A stretch of DNA of 45,826 nucleotides from positions 1 to 45,826 of the forward strand of contig MPUH01000564.1 of NCBI GenBank assembly GCA_001970955.1. Reading direction: 5' to 3'. Each line of letters begins with the position of its first letter. The first letter of the stretch is position 1. The stretch comes from Stentor coeruleus (Eukaryota; Ciliophora; Heterotrichea; Heterotrichida; Stentoridae). Positions 30,948-41,645 of this stretch are shown piece by piece. A model generated the notes under the pieces. The model saw only the letters and a program-made list of their open reading frames with translations, was not told where the DNA came from and did not search any database. The position numbers were made by a program, and so were the translations under genes.

Positions 30948-32274
30948 ATGGGCTGCGGATTATCTAATTATGGTACAAAAGTCCAAAACCGCAAGGTTCG
31001 GAAAAACACTGAAGCTAGTCAAAACCCCCAACTATCCCAATTTATTTCCCCAAAGAAAAGCTTAGACAACTATATCCCTCTAGAAAAACTTGGAAAAGGA
31101 ANTATCTAATTATGGTACAAAAGTCCAAAACCGCAAGGTTCGGAAAAACACTGAAGCTAGTCAAAATCCCCAACTATCCCAGTTTATTTCCCCAAAGAAA
31201 AGCTTAGACAACTATATCCCTCTAGAAAAACTTGGAAAAGGAGCATTTTCTGAAGTGGTCTTAACTCTCCATACAACATCCTCAAAGAAAATAGCTTTGA
31301 AAATTGTCAAAAAACAGTTACTAAATATACAACAACAAGACAAATATTATGGGCTTATTGAAGCGGCCTTATTAAAAGAGTTTGACCATCCTAATATTGT
31401 AAAATTCTATGAAACCATTGAAGATGAAAATGCTTTTTATATGGCTTTAGAGTATTGTCAAGGGGGAAATTTGTTAGAAAAACTTAAGTTGTTAGGGAAA
31501 TTTGATGAGAGAACAGCAGCTGAGATCATGGGCCAAATATTTTCTGCTCTTGATTATATCCATAAATGTGGGGTTATTCATCGTGACCTCAAATTAGAAA
31601 ATATTTTATTTGAGACTAAAGACAAAATGGATATAAAAATTGCTGATTTCGGAAGCTCGTATAGGAAAAACCATAAGGAAAGGCCAAAAGGGATTTTTGG
31701 CACACAGCATTATTTGGCTCCAGAATTATTTTCTGGGTATTATAATGAAAAGGTAGATATTTGGAGCTGTGGGATTATGTTGCTCATGATGATTACAGGA
31801 AAATCTCCTTATTTGGGTACCTGTTTTGATCAGATTAAACAGGAGATTTTAAAACTTGATATGAAGGATATTGAAAATAGAATACCTGAAGCTAGTCCTT
31901 TGTTATTAGATTTTCTATCATCGATTTTAGATCAGGATTCACGTATGAGGTTTAGTGCTAAAGATGCTTTGAAACACCCTTGGATTTTATGTTTTAGGCC
32001 AAAAGTTATTTCAATGAATGAAAACTGTACTAGTTTTGATAAGGCAAAGATGGTATCAACAGCACTTTCTTATATATCATCATTAAGTATAAAAGACGAA
32101 GAAGATATAATCATTTTGTTAGAATATTTCAGATATCTTGATGAGTATTCCTCTGATGAAAGAATTAAACAAGATTTAAAAAAAATAATAAAAAACAATT
32201 TCCAAGAGCATGAAGCAGAAAAACTAATCGAAATATTTAAAAATATGAAAGATTGGGACCTACAGAGCTACTAA
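30948..32274 (+). CDS. CDPK/CAMK-like kinase with myristoylation signal and reduced C-terminus
   Basis: As assembled, the frame breaks at an N (31102) between two copies of the same 141 bp. Deleting one copy and the N (142 nt) gives one frame from ATG 30948 to TAA 32274, 394 residues. It begins MGCGLSNYG, with Gly2 for N-myristoylation and Cys3 for palmitoylation, so it is probably membrane-tethered. Kinase motifs: LGKGAFSEV, ALKIVKK, HRDLKLEN, IADFGSS, LAPELF and DIWSCG. The tail after the kinase (ALSYISSLSIKDEEDIIIL...FRYLDE...) resembles the junction and first EF-hand pair of calcium-dependent protein kinases, but the calcium-loop residues are missing and the second EF pair is absent. Calcium regulation is therefore doubtful. 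It lies between two paralogous GTPases. Confidence 0.88.
30961..31243 (+). repeat. N-flanked duplication, likely unmerged contig overlap
   Basis: 141 bp at 30961-31101 recurs from 31103 with a few base differences (for example AAAACCCCC against AAAATCCCC), with N at 31102. It splits the kinase frame; removal repairs it exactly. Confidence 0.92.
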
Positions 32275-32687
32275 ATATAGCCAAGCCAAAAATATTCTCA
32301 CTATATTTCAATCATGATTTGAAATATACCTTTTTTAATATAATATTAAAAAAACTAACTTTTTTAATTCTATAATAACAAAGTTCTCAATAGCTTTCTT
32401 ATCATTTTCCAGATTCCACACTTTTATTATTAAGATTTTAAAAGAATAGACTTTTGAGTATCATCATCTCACATATTTTTTAAAATTAACAACATATTAA
32501 TTACCATAACAACCCTTATTTCAATTAACTAATAAATTAACTTATAATTTCTCTTTTATCCTTATAATAATACATTCACACTTACTAAAAACCCTAATTT
32601 TATGCATAAAAAAATTATCTTTAATATAAATATAAAAACATATTTTATATTCTCTTAATCAACTTAATTCACTATTTAATTCCATAT
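32275..32687. other. Convergent intergenic region
   Basis: 413 bp of AT-rich, G-poor sequence on the plus strand between the kinase and GTPase 3' ends. No feature is seen. It lacks the C-poor segment expected after a plus-strand gene, an exception to the skew pattern. Confidence 0.5.
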
Positions 32688-34904
32688 TTATCCTCTAACA
32701 TAATCTAAACTCCTTCCTGTAATAGCAATATAGCATTTAACATCTAAAAACGCCGACTTAAGAGCATTTTTATCATTAGTCAAAACAATCTCATAAGTAA
32801 ATGTCTTATTATCCAATAAACCTTTTTCCCCAGACAATTTCCCATTCATATGGTTTTTAAAAATAATAGCATCTAAAATTATTGTATCATCCTCAATTGT
32901 ATAACTCAAAACAATTTTCTCATTAATATCTTTACGAAATATAGAGTAAAAAATACTCACACCACTATAAGCTGTAGATAAACCAAAAATTGTCCACCCA
33001 ACAACTGGAACCCAAGCTGCAGATAAGGCAGCAACAGCCGTTGTAACAGCTTTAGTAGCTGCTGCTTCTATTATACATCTACGAGCTGTGTTTATAACTC
33101 CTGAAGTCAGTCCAGAAAGTGATGGGAAAAGTCGGCTAATTCTTGATGTAGTGAAAATTTTCACTGTTTTGCTAAGCTCTTTAAATAAAACATTTTCTCC
33201 GCTATAGAATTCAGTTGTGTTTTTTTTGTTTAGCAGAGCTTGTATGTGGATGGATTTCAGCATTGACAGGAATTCTTTTACATCCATGAAGTCGCATACT
33301 ATAAAGTTTGATAATAAATTCACTAGTTTCTCTAAATTTTCTATATAATTGTTTTGCATGAAAATCTCAGCTTCTTTATCAAAAATTTCCTTATACTTAT
33401 AATTCTGTCTCAAAGAACAATCAATCACATCTTTGTATATACAAAAAATAGACTCATAAATTTTAAAATAATCAGGGATAAGGGTTTTAATAATATCTTC
33501 CATTTCCTCATCATAATAAAAAAGGCATCGAAACTTACAAAGATTCGTTTCTACAGTAGAAAATTGATTTGAAATAATCTCATCATCTCTACTAAAAAAA
33601 AATATATACTCAAATGCTTCATAACAATATGAATCTTTAAAATTTGGGGTTACTGAAAAAGTATTAGCAAAAGTTATAGCGGTGATATATTTGAAGTATC
33701 CTATAATACTTATCATAAGCTCACGGTCATCAATATTTTCAGAAATAAGTCTTTCTATTTCATTTTGATGCTTGTTTCTTATTTGCTGAATTTCGATTTC
33801 TGTAAATTTAGTTTTATTTGTTGAAATTATGCTTGTGTTGATTTTATCTATTTCCTTTCTTAAACTGGTAAAATAACGTAAAAGTTTTAAACAGTCTGAT
33901 TCATCTTTGTATTTTGTGAAAATATTGTATTTAAGTTCTGTTCTTATATGCTCAAATATTCGACGACGTGGATTTTGATTTGAATAATTTTGGAGCATGA
34001 TTTGGATACGGTTTGTCATTTCGTTCCTTATCCCTGATATAGGTGTAGAGTTTAATGATAGGTATTGATCTGATATCTGTCTTTTTTCATGACATGTTCT
34101 TAGAATGTTTTGGCTTAATTCATCGAAATAACAGACTTGGAAATCTTTTTCGGCTATTGAACAAGGCTCTATTCCGTAATACCACGGTTTGTTATTTTGA
34201 TTATCAAACTGACAATACACAACATAAAAATTATTTATTTCCAAATGATACCTTGGTAGTTCTTCACGCAATTTACTTATCGCTTCAATATTTTCCTTTT
34301 TTTCATTTTCATTATCACTTGATTTTATTGCTTCTTCTTCAAACATCAAACAAAATTTTCTAAAAAGCACGTCAATAATATAATTAACTTTATTCAAAAA
34401 TAGTTCAACAATATTTTTATACTCATTATAAAGCTCTGGATCTATACCTAACCATTGAGGATCTCTTACCAAAATTATTATATTTGGAAGATCTTGTCGA
34501 TATTTTAAGCAGGTTTTAACGCTTTGCAAATAATTAGAGGCAAAAGTTTGGATGAAAGTGTCGTTCTGTAAATCGGTATGGGAAATATGAAGGAAAAGAA
34601 TATCTGCTAGTGCTAAACAGCTAGAAAAGCGGAGTAGGGTATTTTCAGAGCGATCGTCTTGGCTTTCTAAATCATGCATTTTTACCAAGACTAAATCTTG
34701 ATATTTCTTGTAACTAAATGAGTTAGGATCGTCTAGAATTTTTCTATTTAATTCTTGAACATCGTAATTATCATGTAAAATGAATCTCATAAACGAACTT
34801 TTCCCACAATTCTTTTTCCCAAGCGACGCTATTATTGGTAAATTAGAAGGACATTGTTCTAAAAAGTTTAGCATAGATAAACGAAAACTTTCATTGTGCT
34901 CCAT
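32688..34904 (-). CDS. Large GTPase paralogue with degenerate G3 motif
   Basis: 738 residues, single exon, same architecture as the GTPase at 27378. The P-loop GKKNCGKS (29-36) and IILVRDPQW (G4-like RD) are kept, and the sequence after the G domain aligns (for example HISHTDLQN against HISQDDLEN). However, where the paralogue has DIEG, this protein has KMHD (75-78), and there is no evident switch Thr. It may bind nucleotide without normal hydrolysis. Near residues 625-665 a strong hydrophobic hairpin (AVTTAVAALSAAWVPVVGW, then FGLSTAYSGVSIFYS) could insert in membranes, followed by a beta-rich C-terminal domain shared with the paralogue. Two such genes side by side in one orientation, with a kinase between, suggest tandem duplication. 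Confidence 0.82.
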   Translation of the reverse strand: MEHNESFRLSMLNFLEQCPSNLPIIASLGKKNCGKSSFMRFILHDNYDVQELNRKILDDPNSFSYKKYQDLVLVKMHDLESQDDRSENTLLRFSSCLALADILFLHISHTDLQNDTFIQTFASNYLQSVKTCLKYRQDLPNIIILVRDPQWLGIDPELYNEYKNIVELFLNKVNYIIDVLFRKFCLMFEEEAIKSSDNENEKKENIEAISKLREELPRYHLEINNFYVVYCQFDNQNNKPWYYGIEPCSIAEKDFQVCYFDELSQNILRTCHEKRQISDQYLSLNSTPISGIRNEMTNRIQIMLQNYSNQNPRRRIFEHIRTELKYNIFTKYKDESDCLKLLRYFTSLRKEIDKINTSIISTNKTKFTEIEIQQIRNKHQNEIERLISENIDDRELMISIIGYFKYITAITFANTFSVTPNFKDSYCYEAFEYIFFFSRDDEIISNQFSTVETNLCKFRCLFYYDEEMEDIIKTLIPDYFKIYESIFCIYKDVIDCSLRQNYKYKEIFDKEAEIFMQNNYIENLEKLVNLLSNFIVCDFMDVKEFLSMLKSIHIQALLNKKNTTEFYSGENVLFKELSKTVKIFTTSRISRLFPSLSGLTSGVINTARRCIIEAAATKAVTTAVAALSAAWVPVVGWTIFGLSTAYSGVSIFYSIFRKDINEKIVLSYTIEDDTIILDAIIFKNHMNGKLSGEKGLLDNKTFTYEIVLTNDKNALKSAFLDVKCYIAITGRSLDYVRG

Positions 34905-35499
34905 TATATATATAATACTTATATAGTTTATTATTTAACAGAATATTTTGATTTTTTATACTTTAGGATCATGTTTTTATTTCAAATTTATATATGATCT
35001 ATAATATTACTCTTGAATTTCTCGATAAATAAAGTAGTCAAAATATACAATAAAAGTATTAGTTTATCATAGATATCAAAAATAATTTAAAAAAACTAAA
35101 GCAAAATCACCCATAATTTCATATAACCCAATTTTAACATCTTAAAAAATCCATATAAAATATTCTTATAATCCACAAAAAAAACCTAAAAAAANAACAT
35201 CTTAAAAAACCCATATAAAATATTCTTATAATCCACAAAAAAAACCTAAAAAAAACCTAAAAAAAAATTTTTGTAATAAAATCCTATAATCAAGTAAATT
35301 TCTTATACAACNTAACATCTTAAAAAATCCATATAAAATATTCTTATAATCCACAAAAAAAACCTAAAAAAAAATTTTTGTAATAAAATCCTATAATCAA
35401 GTAAATTTCTTATACAACCATTTCCAATTAATATCTAAAAAACTCTATTCTTATATCATAAAAACTATTCTTTATTCACATCTATTTCAAAGGAAAAAA
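34905..35499. other. Intergenic region with triplicated segment
   Basis: About 595 bp between the GTPase start and the TFIIIC 3' end. It contains the threefold repetition around N at 35195 and 35312. The plus strand is G-poor from about 35040, as expected downstream of a minus-strand gene. No gene is seen. Confidence 0.55.
35139..35418. repeat. Threefold N-flanked overlap duplication
   Basis: A segment starting AACATCTTAAAAAA appears three times (about 35139, 35196 and 35314), with single N at 35195 and 35312. Copies overlap to different extents and differ at few bases and in the number of CCTAAAAAAA units. This looks like three contig ends not merged across a homopolymer-rich stretch. Confidence 0.88.
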
Positions 35500-37590
35500 T
35501 TACTGATTCTCACATAGCCACTGCTGGGTGATATCTTCAGCTCCAACAAGGTCATCAATTATATTCCTAATAGCAACAAGATTCTTTGCTGCTAATTTTG
35601 AATACTTTACCACACTTTTACCAAGTCCATCTCCATAAATTGACGCCCTAGCACAATGTCTTAATACTTTCTCATAATTATAACTAGCTTTAGCATAAAA
35701 TTGTATATGATGATAAGCACGTGCTAGATTATAATAAGCCTCAAGGTAGCATGAGTTTTTCCTAGCCCTAACATAAATTTTCATATACTTAAACGCTTTA
35801 GCAAAAACCTCTTCTTTTTTAACTAAATTCCTCGAACATAAAGAAAACAAATGCGAAAGACCAAGTTGCAAATTCACAACTGGATCTTTGACCGAATACA
35901 CATGCATATATTGTTTTATAGCCAAATTATAATTCCCAGTCTGAAAATAACTATTTCCTAATAATATATGTGCAGCATAATTCTCAGGGCTTTTCGCAGC
36001 TATTTTACATAGCCAAGACCTCAGTTGAGGTTTTTCAGTTTTTCTCATAAGACTTGACATTACAATCCAATTGCTTTCTGATTCTTCATTTTCACATACA
36101 AACTTAAAAGCATTAATAGCTTGTTCATAATCTTTATCTAATACACACACTTTGCTTAAAAGTTTTTTCATATTCATTCTAAGGTTTCCTTTGTACATAT
36201 TGAGTTTAAGGATTTTGACTAAAAAATTCTTAGCGGCTGAATATTGATTTGTCCCAATACATGTATTTATAAGTCTTTCAAAAATATCATTTAACACCCT
36301 AACACCCAGTTCAATAACAATATCTTCACGTTTACGGAGTTCTAATTTAAATTCAGTGTCTATTAAACTGTCCATAAAAGATAAAAGCTCATTTTGGTCT
36401 TTTTTTATAAAACTTTCTTCAATTTTTAACCTAGCATTAGATACAAGGTTCTGTATTGCCTCATCAGAAATCTCACAAGTATCTTCTAAATCTAAATTCT
36501 TTGTTTTTAATATCAATATAGACTTCTCAATTTCCCCTTTAGCTTTATAGATTTTGCTTAAATACAGTTTTGCTTGAGTTACAAGTCCTGGTTCAAAAGT
36601 TTCAACTACGCTTTTAAAAGCTTCTTCAGCTGATTTGAAATCTTTGATATCATAATAAAGTTTACCACATTTAAACCATAAATTCGGTTTGTTATGTTGT
36701 GGTAAAGCTAGTAATGGTTCAAAAAACTTTAATGAATTCTCATGTTGATCAAGATCCATATATAAACTTCCTACTAAAAGAAACAAATCATCATAATAAC
36801 GAACTGAATGTTTTATAAGTTTTTCAAAACAAGTATCAGCTTCTGCTAATCGGCCAAGTCTTGCAAGACAATATCCTTTTTTAACTTCAATTTCTAATGG
36901 AATTGAGTCTTTTTGTAGGTTTTCAAGAAGTTCTATACATGATGAGAAATCTTGTAATTGGATTTGTAGGTCACAAATTAGATTTACTATATTATCATCA
37001 TGTTTTTCATCTAAGATTTCTTTGAGTTCTTTTACAGCATTGCGTGGCTGCTTCATGATTGTAAAAACTTCAACAAGAGCTTTTGCTATACTCGGGTCAC
37101 AAGATGAGGATATTTTTAAAATTTTGCTGTAGATTTTCCCAGCTTTGCGGTATTGTTCAAGCCTTTCATAACAGACAGCTCTTTATAAAGATTACTTTTC
37201 TTTCATAAGCTCAACTTCTGGGTGTTTTCTATTAAGTAGAGCTCTTGAATAACAATATATAGCTTCTTTATAATGTCCAAGTTCTTTATGCATATGAGCT
37301 ACTTTAGCCCACAAATCACTATCATGTTGTGTTACTTGAGCAGCCAACATAAAAAAATTCACAGCTTTTTCGTGTTCTTTTTTTTCCTCATAAATCAAAG
37401 CAAGAACATGGTATGGGTCAGAAATCCCAGGAGCTTTAGTAATGATGTCATGGAGGATTTCTATAGCCTCATCGAATTCTTGGAAGATAAAATGCTGATT
37501 CGCTTTACCTAGTAATTGCTCAATTTCGGAAGTCATACGAGTTGGCTGGACGTTGTTGTAAACAGGTTCCTCATCGCTGCTAGAGTTCAT
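35500..37590 (-). CDS. TFIIIC TPR subunit (GTF3C3/tau131-like), two exons
   Basis: Exon 1 (37590-37196) and exon 2 (37180-35500) join over a 15-nt phase-2 intron into 691 residues. The protein is a string of tetratricopeptide repeats, starting with EIEQLLGKANQHFIFQEFDE, then AIEILHDIITKAPGISDPYH, VLALIYEEKKEHEKAVNFFM, LAAQVTQHDSDLWAKVAHMH, and AIYCYSRALL. Spacing and residues match the N-terminal TPR array of TFIIIC subunit 3 (for example APLAPEPFSTLAMIYEDQGD in animals). TFIIIC recruits TFIIIB and RNA polymerase III to tRNA and 5S genes. The start at 37590 gives an acidic N-terminus (MNSSSDEEPVYNN), as is usual; an in-frame ATG 90 nt upstream gives a non-acidic extension. It is shorter than animal homologues (near 880). 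Confidence 0.85.
37181..37195 (-). other. 15-nt intron
   Basis: Sense sequence GTAATCTTTATAAAG, phase 2, A at position 10; joins VELMKE-K to AVCYERLEQY. Confidence 0.92.
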
Positions 37591-37822
37591 TTTTATATGT
37601 AAAAAGGTACTTAGAATAATGTATTTTTTTTGGAGTTTGTTTATAGTTTTAGCTGTTGAAAAAATTCCTAATGTCATCATAGCAAAAAACCCTATCCAAC
37701 CATAAAACCCTATAACTTTAACAACTTTTTTCTATCAAAACTTATATTCCTGCACTTTAAACCTCTAATCCAACACCCAAAACTGTCAATTTTTCATATT
37801 AAGGTTAAATTATTAGTTCTCT

Positions 37823-38665
37823 CTATTTAATAGGGTTTGCGACGTTAAATACCCTAGCACCTTCACTGTAGTCTTTATTTGGGTCTCTTTCACATTCTGG
37901 AGGGAATTTATCCCTCTTTTCAATATAGTATTTTTCTCTATAACTGCCATCAGATAATGGATTGTAAGTCAGATATAAATTCCTTCTTGTGAAAGTACTG
38001 TAGTTTATATCACTACGATGAGGTGAGTAGCTATCAAAAAACACTAAATCGCCTGCTGAAGCATCAATAGGGAACCAATTCATACGAGCTTCTAAATCAG
38101 TTCTAATACCTCCATCACTGTTTTGAGGCATAATTTCTCTTGATTTATGCCAGGCATATGCGAAATCTAAACCTCCTGACTCTCTAGTATTTGGGTCTAT
38201 TGGCAAAAGTACTGTCAACAATTTCTTCAACCCGAATGATACAAAGGCTGGTTGGTCTTGATGAGCTGTAAAACCATTTCCATGAGGGAATTTGAAGTTT
38301 ATTTTCTCTTTGTATATAACTGAAGGTTCTCTAAATAAGTCTCCACTCATATCATTTATCAGTCCATAGGAAAGATCTTTCAAATCTTTATAGAAAGGTA
38401 GGAAGTTCTCAACACGGCAAAGGAGTCTTTTTCCGGTCATTTTATCGATTTCGAAATACTTCATCCACTTTCCTGGGGTTTCTGGCCTAGCTTCTAACTC
38501 ATCAGCCCATCTGACAAGGTTATCACGAATGTGAGCGGGTAGGACATTTTTTAGTACTAAGAATCCATCTTCTTCATATTGTCTTACTTGAGATTCTGTG
38601 AGTAAACCTTGAAGTCCTGGCTTAGCGGTTGAAGCAATAAGTTTCTTTGATACCCGAGAAAGCAT
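37823..38665 (-). CDS. PhyH-family Fe(II)/2-oxoglutarate dioxygenase
   Basis: 280 residues, single exon. The phytanoyl-CoA dioxygenase fold is indicated by QYEEDGFLVLKNVL at 29-42, the iron-binding H135-x-D137 (GFTAHQDQPAF), a distal His216 in DSYSPHRSD and Arg227/228 for 2-oxoglutarate. The facial triad is complete, so it should be an active hydroxylase. The N-terminus (MLSRVSKKLIASTAKPG) is basic and Ser-rich and could be a mitochondrial targeting sequence; no peroxisomal PTS1 is present at the C-terminus (ANPIK). The substrate is not predictable: this family includes phytanoyl-CoA hydroxylases and enzymes acting on other small molecules. Confidence 0.9.
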   Translation of the reverse strand: MLSRVSKKLIASTAKPGLQGLLTESQVRQYEEDGFLVLKNVLPAHIRDNLVRWADELEARPETPGKWMKYFEIDKMTGKRLLCRVENFLPFYKDLKDLSYGLINDMSGDLFREPSVIYKEKINFKFPHGNGFTAHQDQPAFVSFGLKKLLTVLLPIDPNTRESGGLDFAYAWHKSREIMPQNSDGGIRTDLEARMNWFPIDASAGDLVFFDSYSPHRSDINYSTFTRRNLYLTYNPLSDGSYREKYYIEKRDKFPPECERDPNKDYSEGARVFNVANPIK

Positions 38666-40274
38666 TTATATACCAAATTAATGGAGTAAATTAAATTATG
38701 TTGATTACTAAAATGAATGAGTTTTCAGGGAAAAATATATAAAATATCCTTTGATAGGAGAATAATTTTTAAAGAAACAAATACTAAATGCTATATATTA
38801 ACTATTATTTCATATGTATGCAGTTTAAGCAATTATTTTTTATAGCAAAATTAAAGCGGGAGGGTAAAAGTTGATTTTTTACCTTTTAAGTATTTTAGTA
38901 TCATAATTGTTCTGAGTGATTTTTATTGTATTTAAGCAAGTATTTTTTTGTTAATTCAATGTAATTTATATGAATATTCAGAGTTAGGGTGGCGTTTTTT
39001 CGGGTTTAAATTTTGGGAGTTATTTTTGTTAATGGGTTTAATAGTATATTTGTAGTATTTTAAACAGTTCTAAGTTTGTTTAACTTTATATTACAGTAAA
39101 ATTTAATCAGAGATTCATGTATCATTGTTTTTATGTTGAATAATAAATATAATACATGTCCAGTGAAAGAGTTCAATTTTTTTATTTGGGATCCTATGAA
39201 TTTTATAACAAAATAATATTTTCGCCTAAGGAAAGTAAAAAAGTTGAGAATTTATATGATAGTTTTTGTTTGATGATTTTTATATAAAAGCTTTATAATT
39301 TAGATATGTATAGATAGTCTTTTGGAATATAAAGAAATTATGTAGAATATTTAGTTATGAGGAAAATTTGAGGACAAAGTTCAGGATGAAGATATTTATC
39401 AAATTGTATATAAAATCATTTTTTTCCCGGGATGTTTATATATGATTAGTATAAAAATTCATATAAAGGAAGATATATTTTTGGTTATGTTTAAATCTAA
39501 TTCACTTTTGCTTCTTAAATCTTAATATGTTTTTATGTTATTTACTTTATGCCTTTTAAATACAATTTATTGTTTTTAGATTAAATTCTCCTTTTACCTC
39601 AACATATAATTTTAATAATGTATTAAAAGCCTTCTCTATAAAATATTATTCAAAGATAACTATGTATGATACAGCATTAATAATTATTTAATAAATCCCA
39701 TGCATTTCCAAAAACCTATATAAACTCTAAATCATAACAAAATCATTATCTAAAATTTCATATAATTTCAATAAAAGTCTTTAGCTTCAAATATAATTTT
39801 TCTGATATATCATACATATTATATTCAAATTATGCTAATTTACACTAAAACCTTATCCTATCAGATGGGTTTTAATAATAAAAAAAACTCTTTAGCCCTT
39901 TATATCTCTTTGCAAACCCTTATCCTAAATTAGGTATTAACTAATAATTATTCATAGATAATTTAAACCAAGTATATTTTTTGTATGAAAACATCTCAAT
40001 GTTGTTAATAGGTAATATATTTTTTTGTAGCAATTTTTTATAAATCTCATTAAATCTGATTCATCCAATTTAGGGTCCTAGTTCAATTTTGAAATAGATA
40101 AGTCTTTGTTTTTAAGAGAAAATAACAGTGAATATTGACTTGGAGAATGTATTTTGATATATACAGATTTCTACTCTATCATGATTTTTATGAAAATAAA
40201 ATTGCCAATTATTTAGGAAACTAAAAAACTTGGATGATTTAGAAACCTATACTTAGATTATTTTAATATTTTTG

Positions 40275-40471
40275 GCAGCACCTCTTAAGAAATATTCTTT
40301 TTATAACCTGGGATATATAGTTTACNTAAAAATTCAGCAAAAAGCTAATAAATTATTGAATTTAAAAAAATAAAAACTTTATTAGGTGAGCTTCAGTTTA
40401 GAAAAATTTATCATAAAATAGCAGCACCTCTTAAGAAATATTCTTTTTATAACCTGGGATATATAGTTTAC
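40275..40471. repeat. 51-bp direct repeat beside an N
   Basis: GCAGCACCTCTTAAGAAATA begins a 51-bp segment at 40275-40325, ending at N (40326), and recurs exactly at 40421-40471. Unlike the other N sites, 94 unrelated bases separate N from the second copy, so this is an overlap with mismatched ends, a misjoin or an allelic difference. Confidence 0.85.
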
Positions 40472-40613
40472 AATTTTGTTAAAAGGGTAGGTTTATGTGC
40501 TTATGTAATATTTAAAGATTATGAGTATAATTAGGGAAATATTACAGATGGATTTAAAAATAAAGCTGATTAGTTTATCAAAGGCATTTTAGCTGATAAT
40601 TTTATAGGAATAT

Positions 40614-40829
40614 TTATTTGGCGATTATTTCAAATATACTCCCAGGCTTTAAAGTTAGCCATTTATAGAGTGAAAAACTTTTTAGCTTATTTTCATACAA
40701 ATAATTACCTTTATATTTACAACTACTTTTTACAAAATATACATTATAAACCAATTTTATTTTATCCAATATCATATTTGATTTTATAACATCGTCACAG
40801 CATTTATATGAATAAAAGGTGAATTTCAT
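40614..40829 (-). pseudogene. Small open frame, possible relic of a GTPase C-terminal domain
   Basis: 71 codons from ATG at 40829. The sequence KIKLVYNVYFVKSSCKYKG and the following YLYENKLKSFSLYKW vaguely resemble the beta-rich C-terminal domain of the two GTPases in this window (for example YVNLFKNQKNCYLE, FNDKKFKGSCKL), in order and length. There is no upstream continuation into a GTPase domain. This is a weak suggestion: it could be a chance frame or a short gene. Confidence 0.25.
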
Positions 40830-41088
40830 ATAAAAAAATCAAAACCCTTATCCCAATATTCAAAAAAGAAAAAATCATACCAAAGCATCCTCATCATCCA
40901 TATTCTTTGCATAAAAATTCCTCCTAATCATAATCAAAAAACCCCTCCCAATTTCCCAATCAAATCCTTCTGCAAATTTCCTAAAAACCCTCAAATCTTT
41001 ACTATACAACCCCAAATAACCCCATAATATATTCTTCATATAATCATATAATTTTCAAAAATATCTCTATTAGCTATTATCTAGTCAT

Positions 41089-41562
41089 CTAGAAATCAGC
41101 TCTTTTTGATATCCTATTGCATTCTTCTAAAACTCGGTTTCTTTCAGCTCCAAGTTCATATTCAGTACCGACATTAAGCATTTCAAACATCCTTCTACAA
41201 TCTTTACTTAGCCTTGGAGTCACCAAAAAAGGAGTTACTACAAAGAATAAGGCAAGTGGCTTAAATGATACCTGCTTAACAAGTAATGAATAAACAACTG
41301 TAGCTAATGATGTATAAGCAATACCTTCACCAATAGCTTTTTTCTGATGGTAGCGATACTCTTTACGAACAATATATGCCCAATCACGCTCTTGTTCAGT
41401 CTTGAAGAGATCTAGATTCCCTTTCACCACCCATTTTCTAATAAAATCTAGTTTTAACATAGTGCATTGCTTATCAGCGGCCCTTTGTTCATGTTCTGGT
41501 AGTACAGTTTTAGGAACATAGAAATACTCATCATCCATCACACCCATATTTTTATAAGTCAT
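41089..41562 (-). CDS. Small membrane-associated protein of unknown function
   Basis: 157 residues, single exon. Polar N-terminal half (PEHEQRAADKQCTMLKLDFI, then RDWAYIVRKEYRYHQKKA), followed by hydrophobic stretches at about residues 80-97 (GIAYTSLATVVYSLLV) and 100-118 (FKPLALFFVVTPFLVTP), and a polar tail with RRMFEMLNVGTEYELGAERN. This suggests a hairpin in a membrane with both ends on one side. I recognise no family. It lies 83 bp downstream of the RING gene in the same orientation. Confidence 0.75.
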   Translation of the reverse strand: MTYKNMGVMDDEYFYVPKTVLPEHEQRAADKQCTMLKLDFIRKWVVKGNLDLFKTEQERDWAYIVRKEYRYHQKKAIGEGIAYTSLATVVYSLLVKQVSFKPLALFFVVTPFLVTPRLSKDCRRMFEMLNVGTEYELGAERNRVLEECNRISKRADF

Positions 41563-41645
41563 AGAACATTGTAGCCATAAATATATAAATTCTTATAATC
41601 TTCTAGTATACCCTTTAAAAAATAGATAAGGGATCTTACAATTAC

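Larger units (their letters stand above)
38666..41088. other. Long noncoding stretch
   Basis: 2.4 kb with no intact gene. About 38666-39500 is C-poor (5' flank of the dioxygenase), 39500-39950 G-poor, and 40840-41088 G-poor (3' flank of the next gene). It includes the duplication at 40275-40471 and a small open frame on the minus strand at 40614-40829, listed separately. Confidence 0.5.

Noticed and set aside
37591..37680. Start of the TFIIIC subunit at the upstream Met (37680).
   Set aside because: The extension is not acidic and lies in flank-like sequence; the Met at 37590 gives the usual acidic N-terminus.
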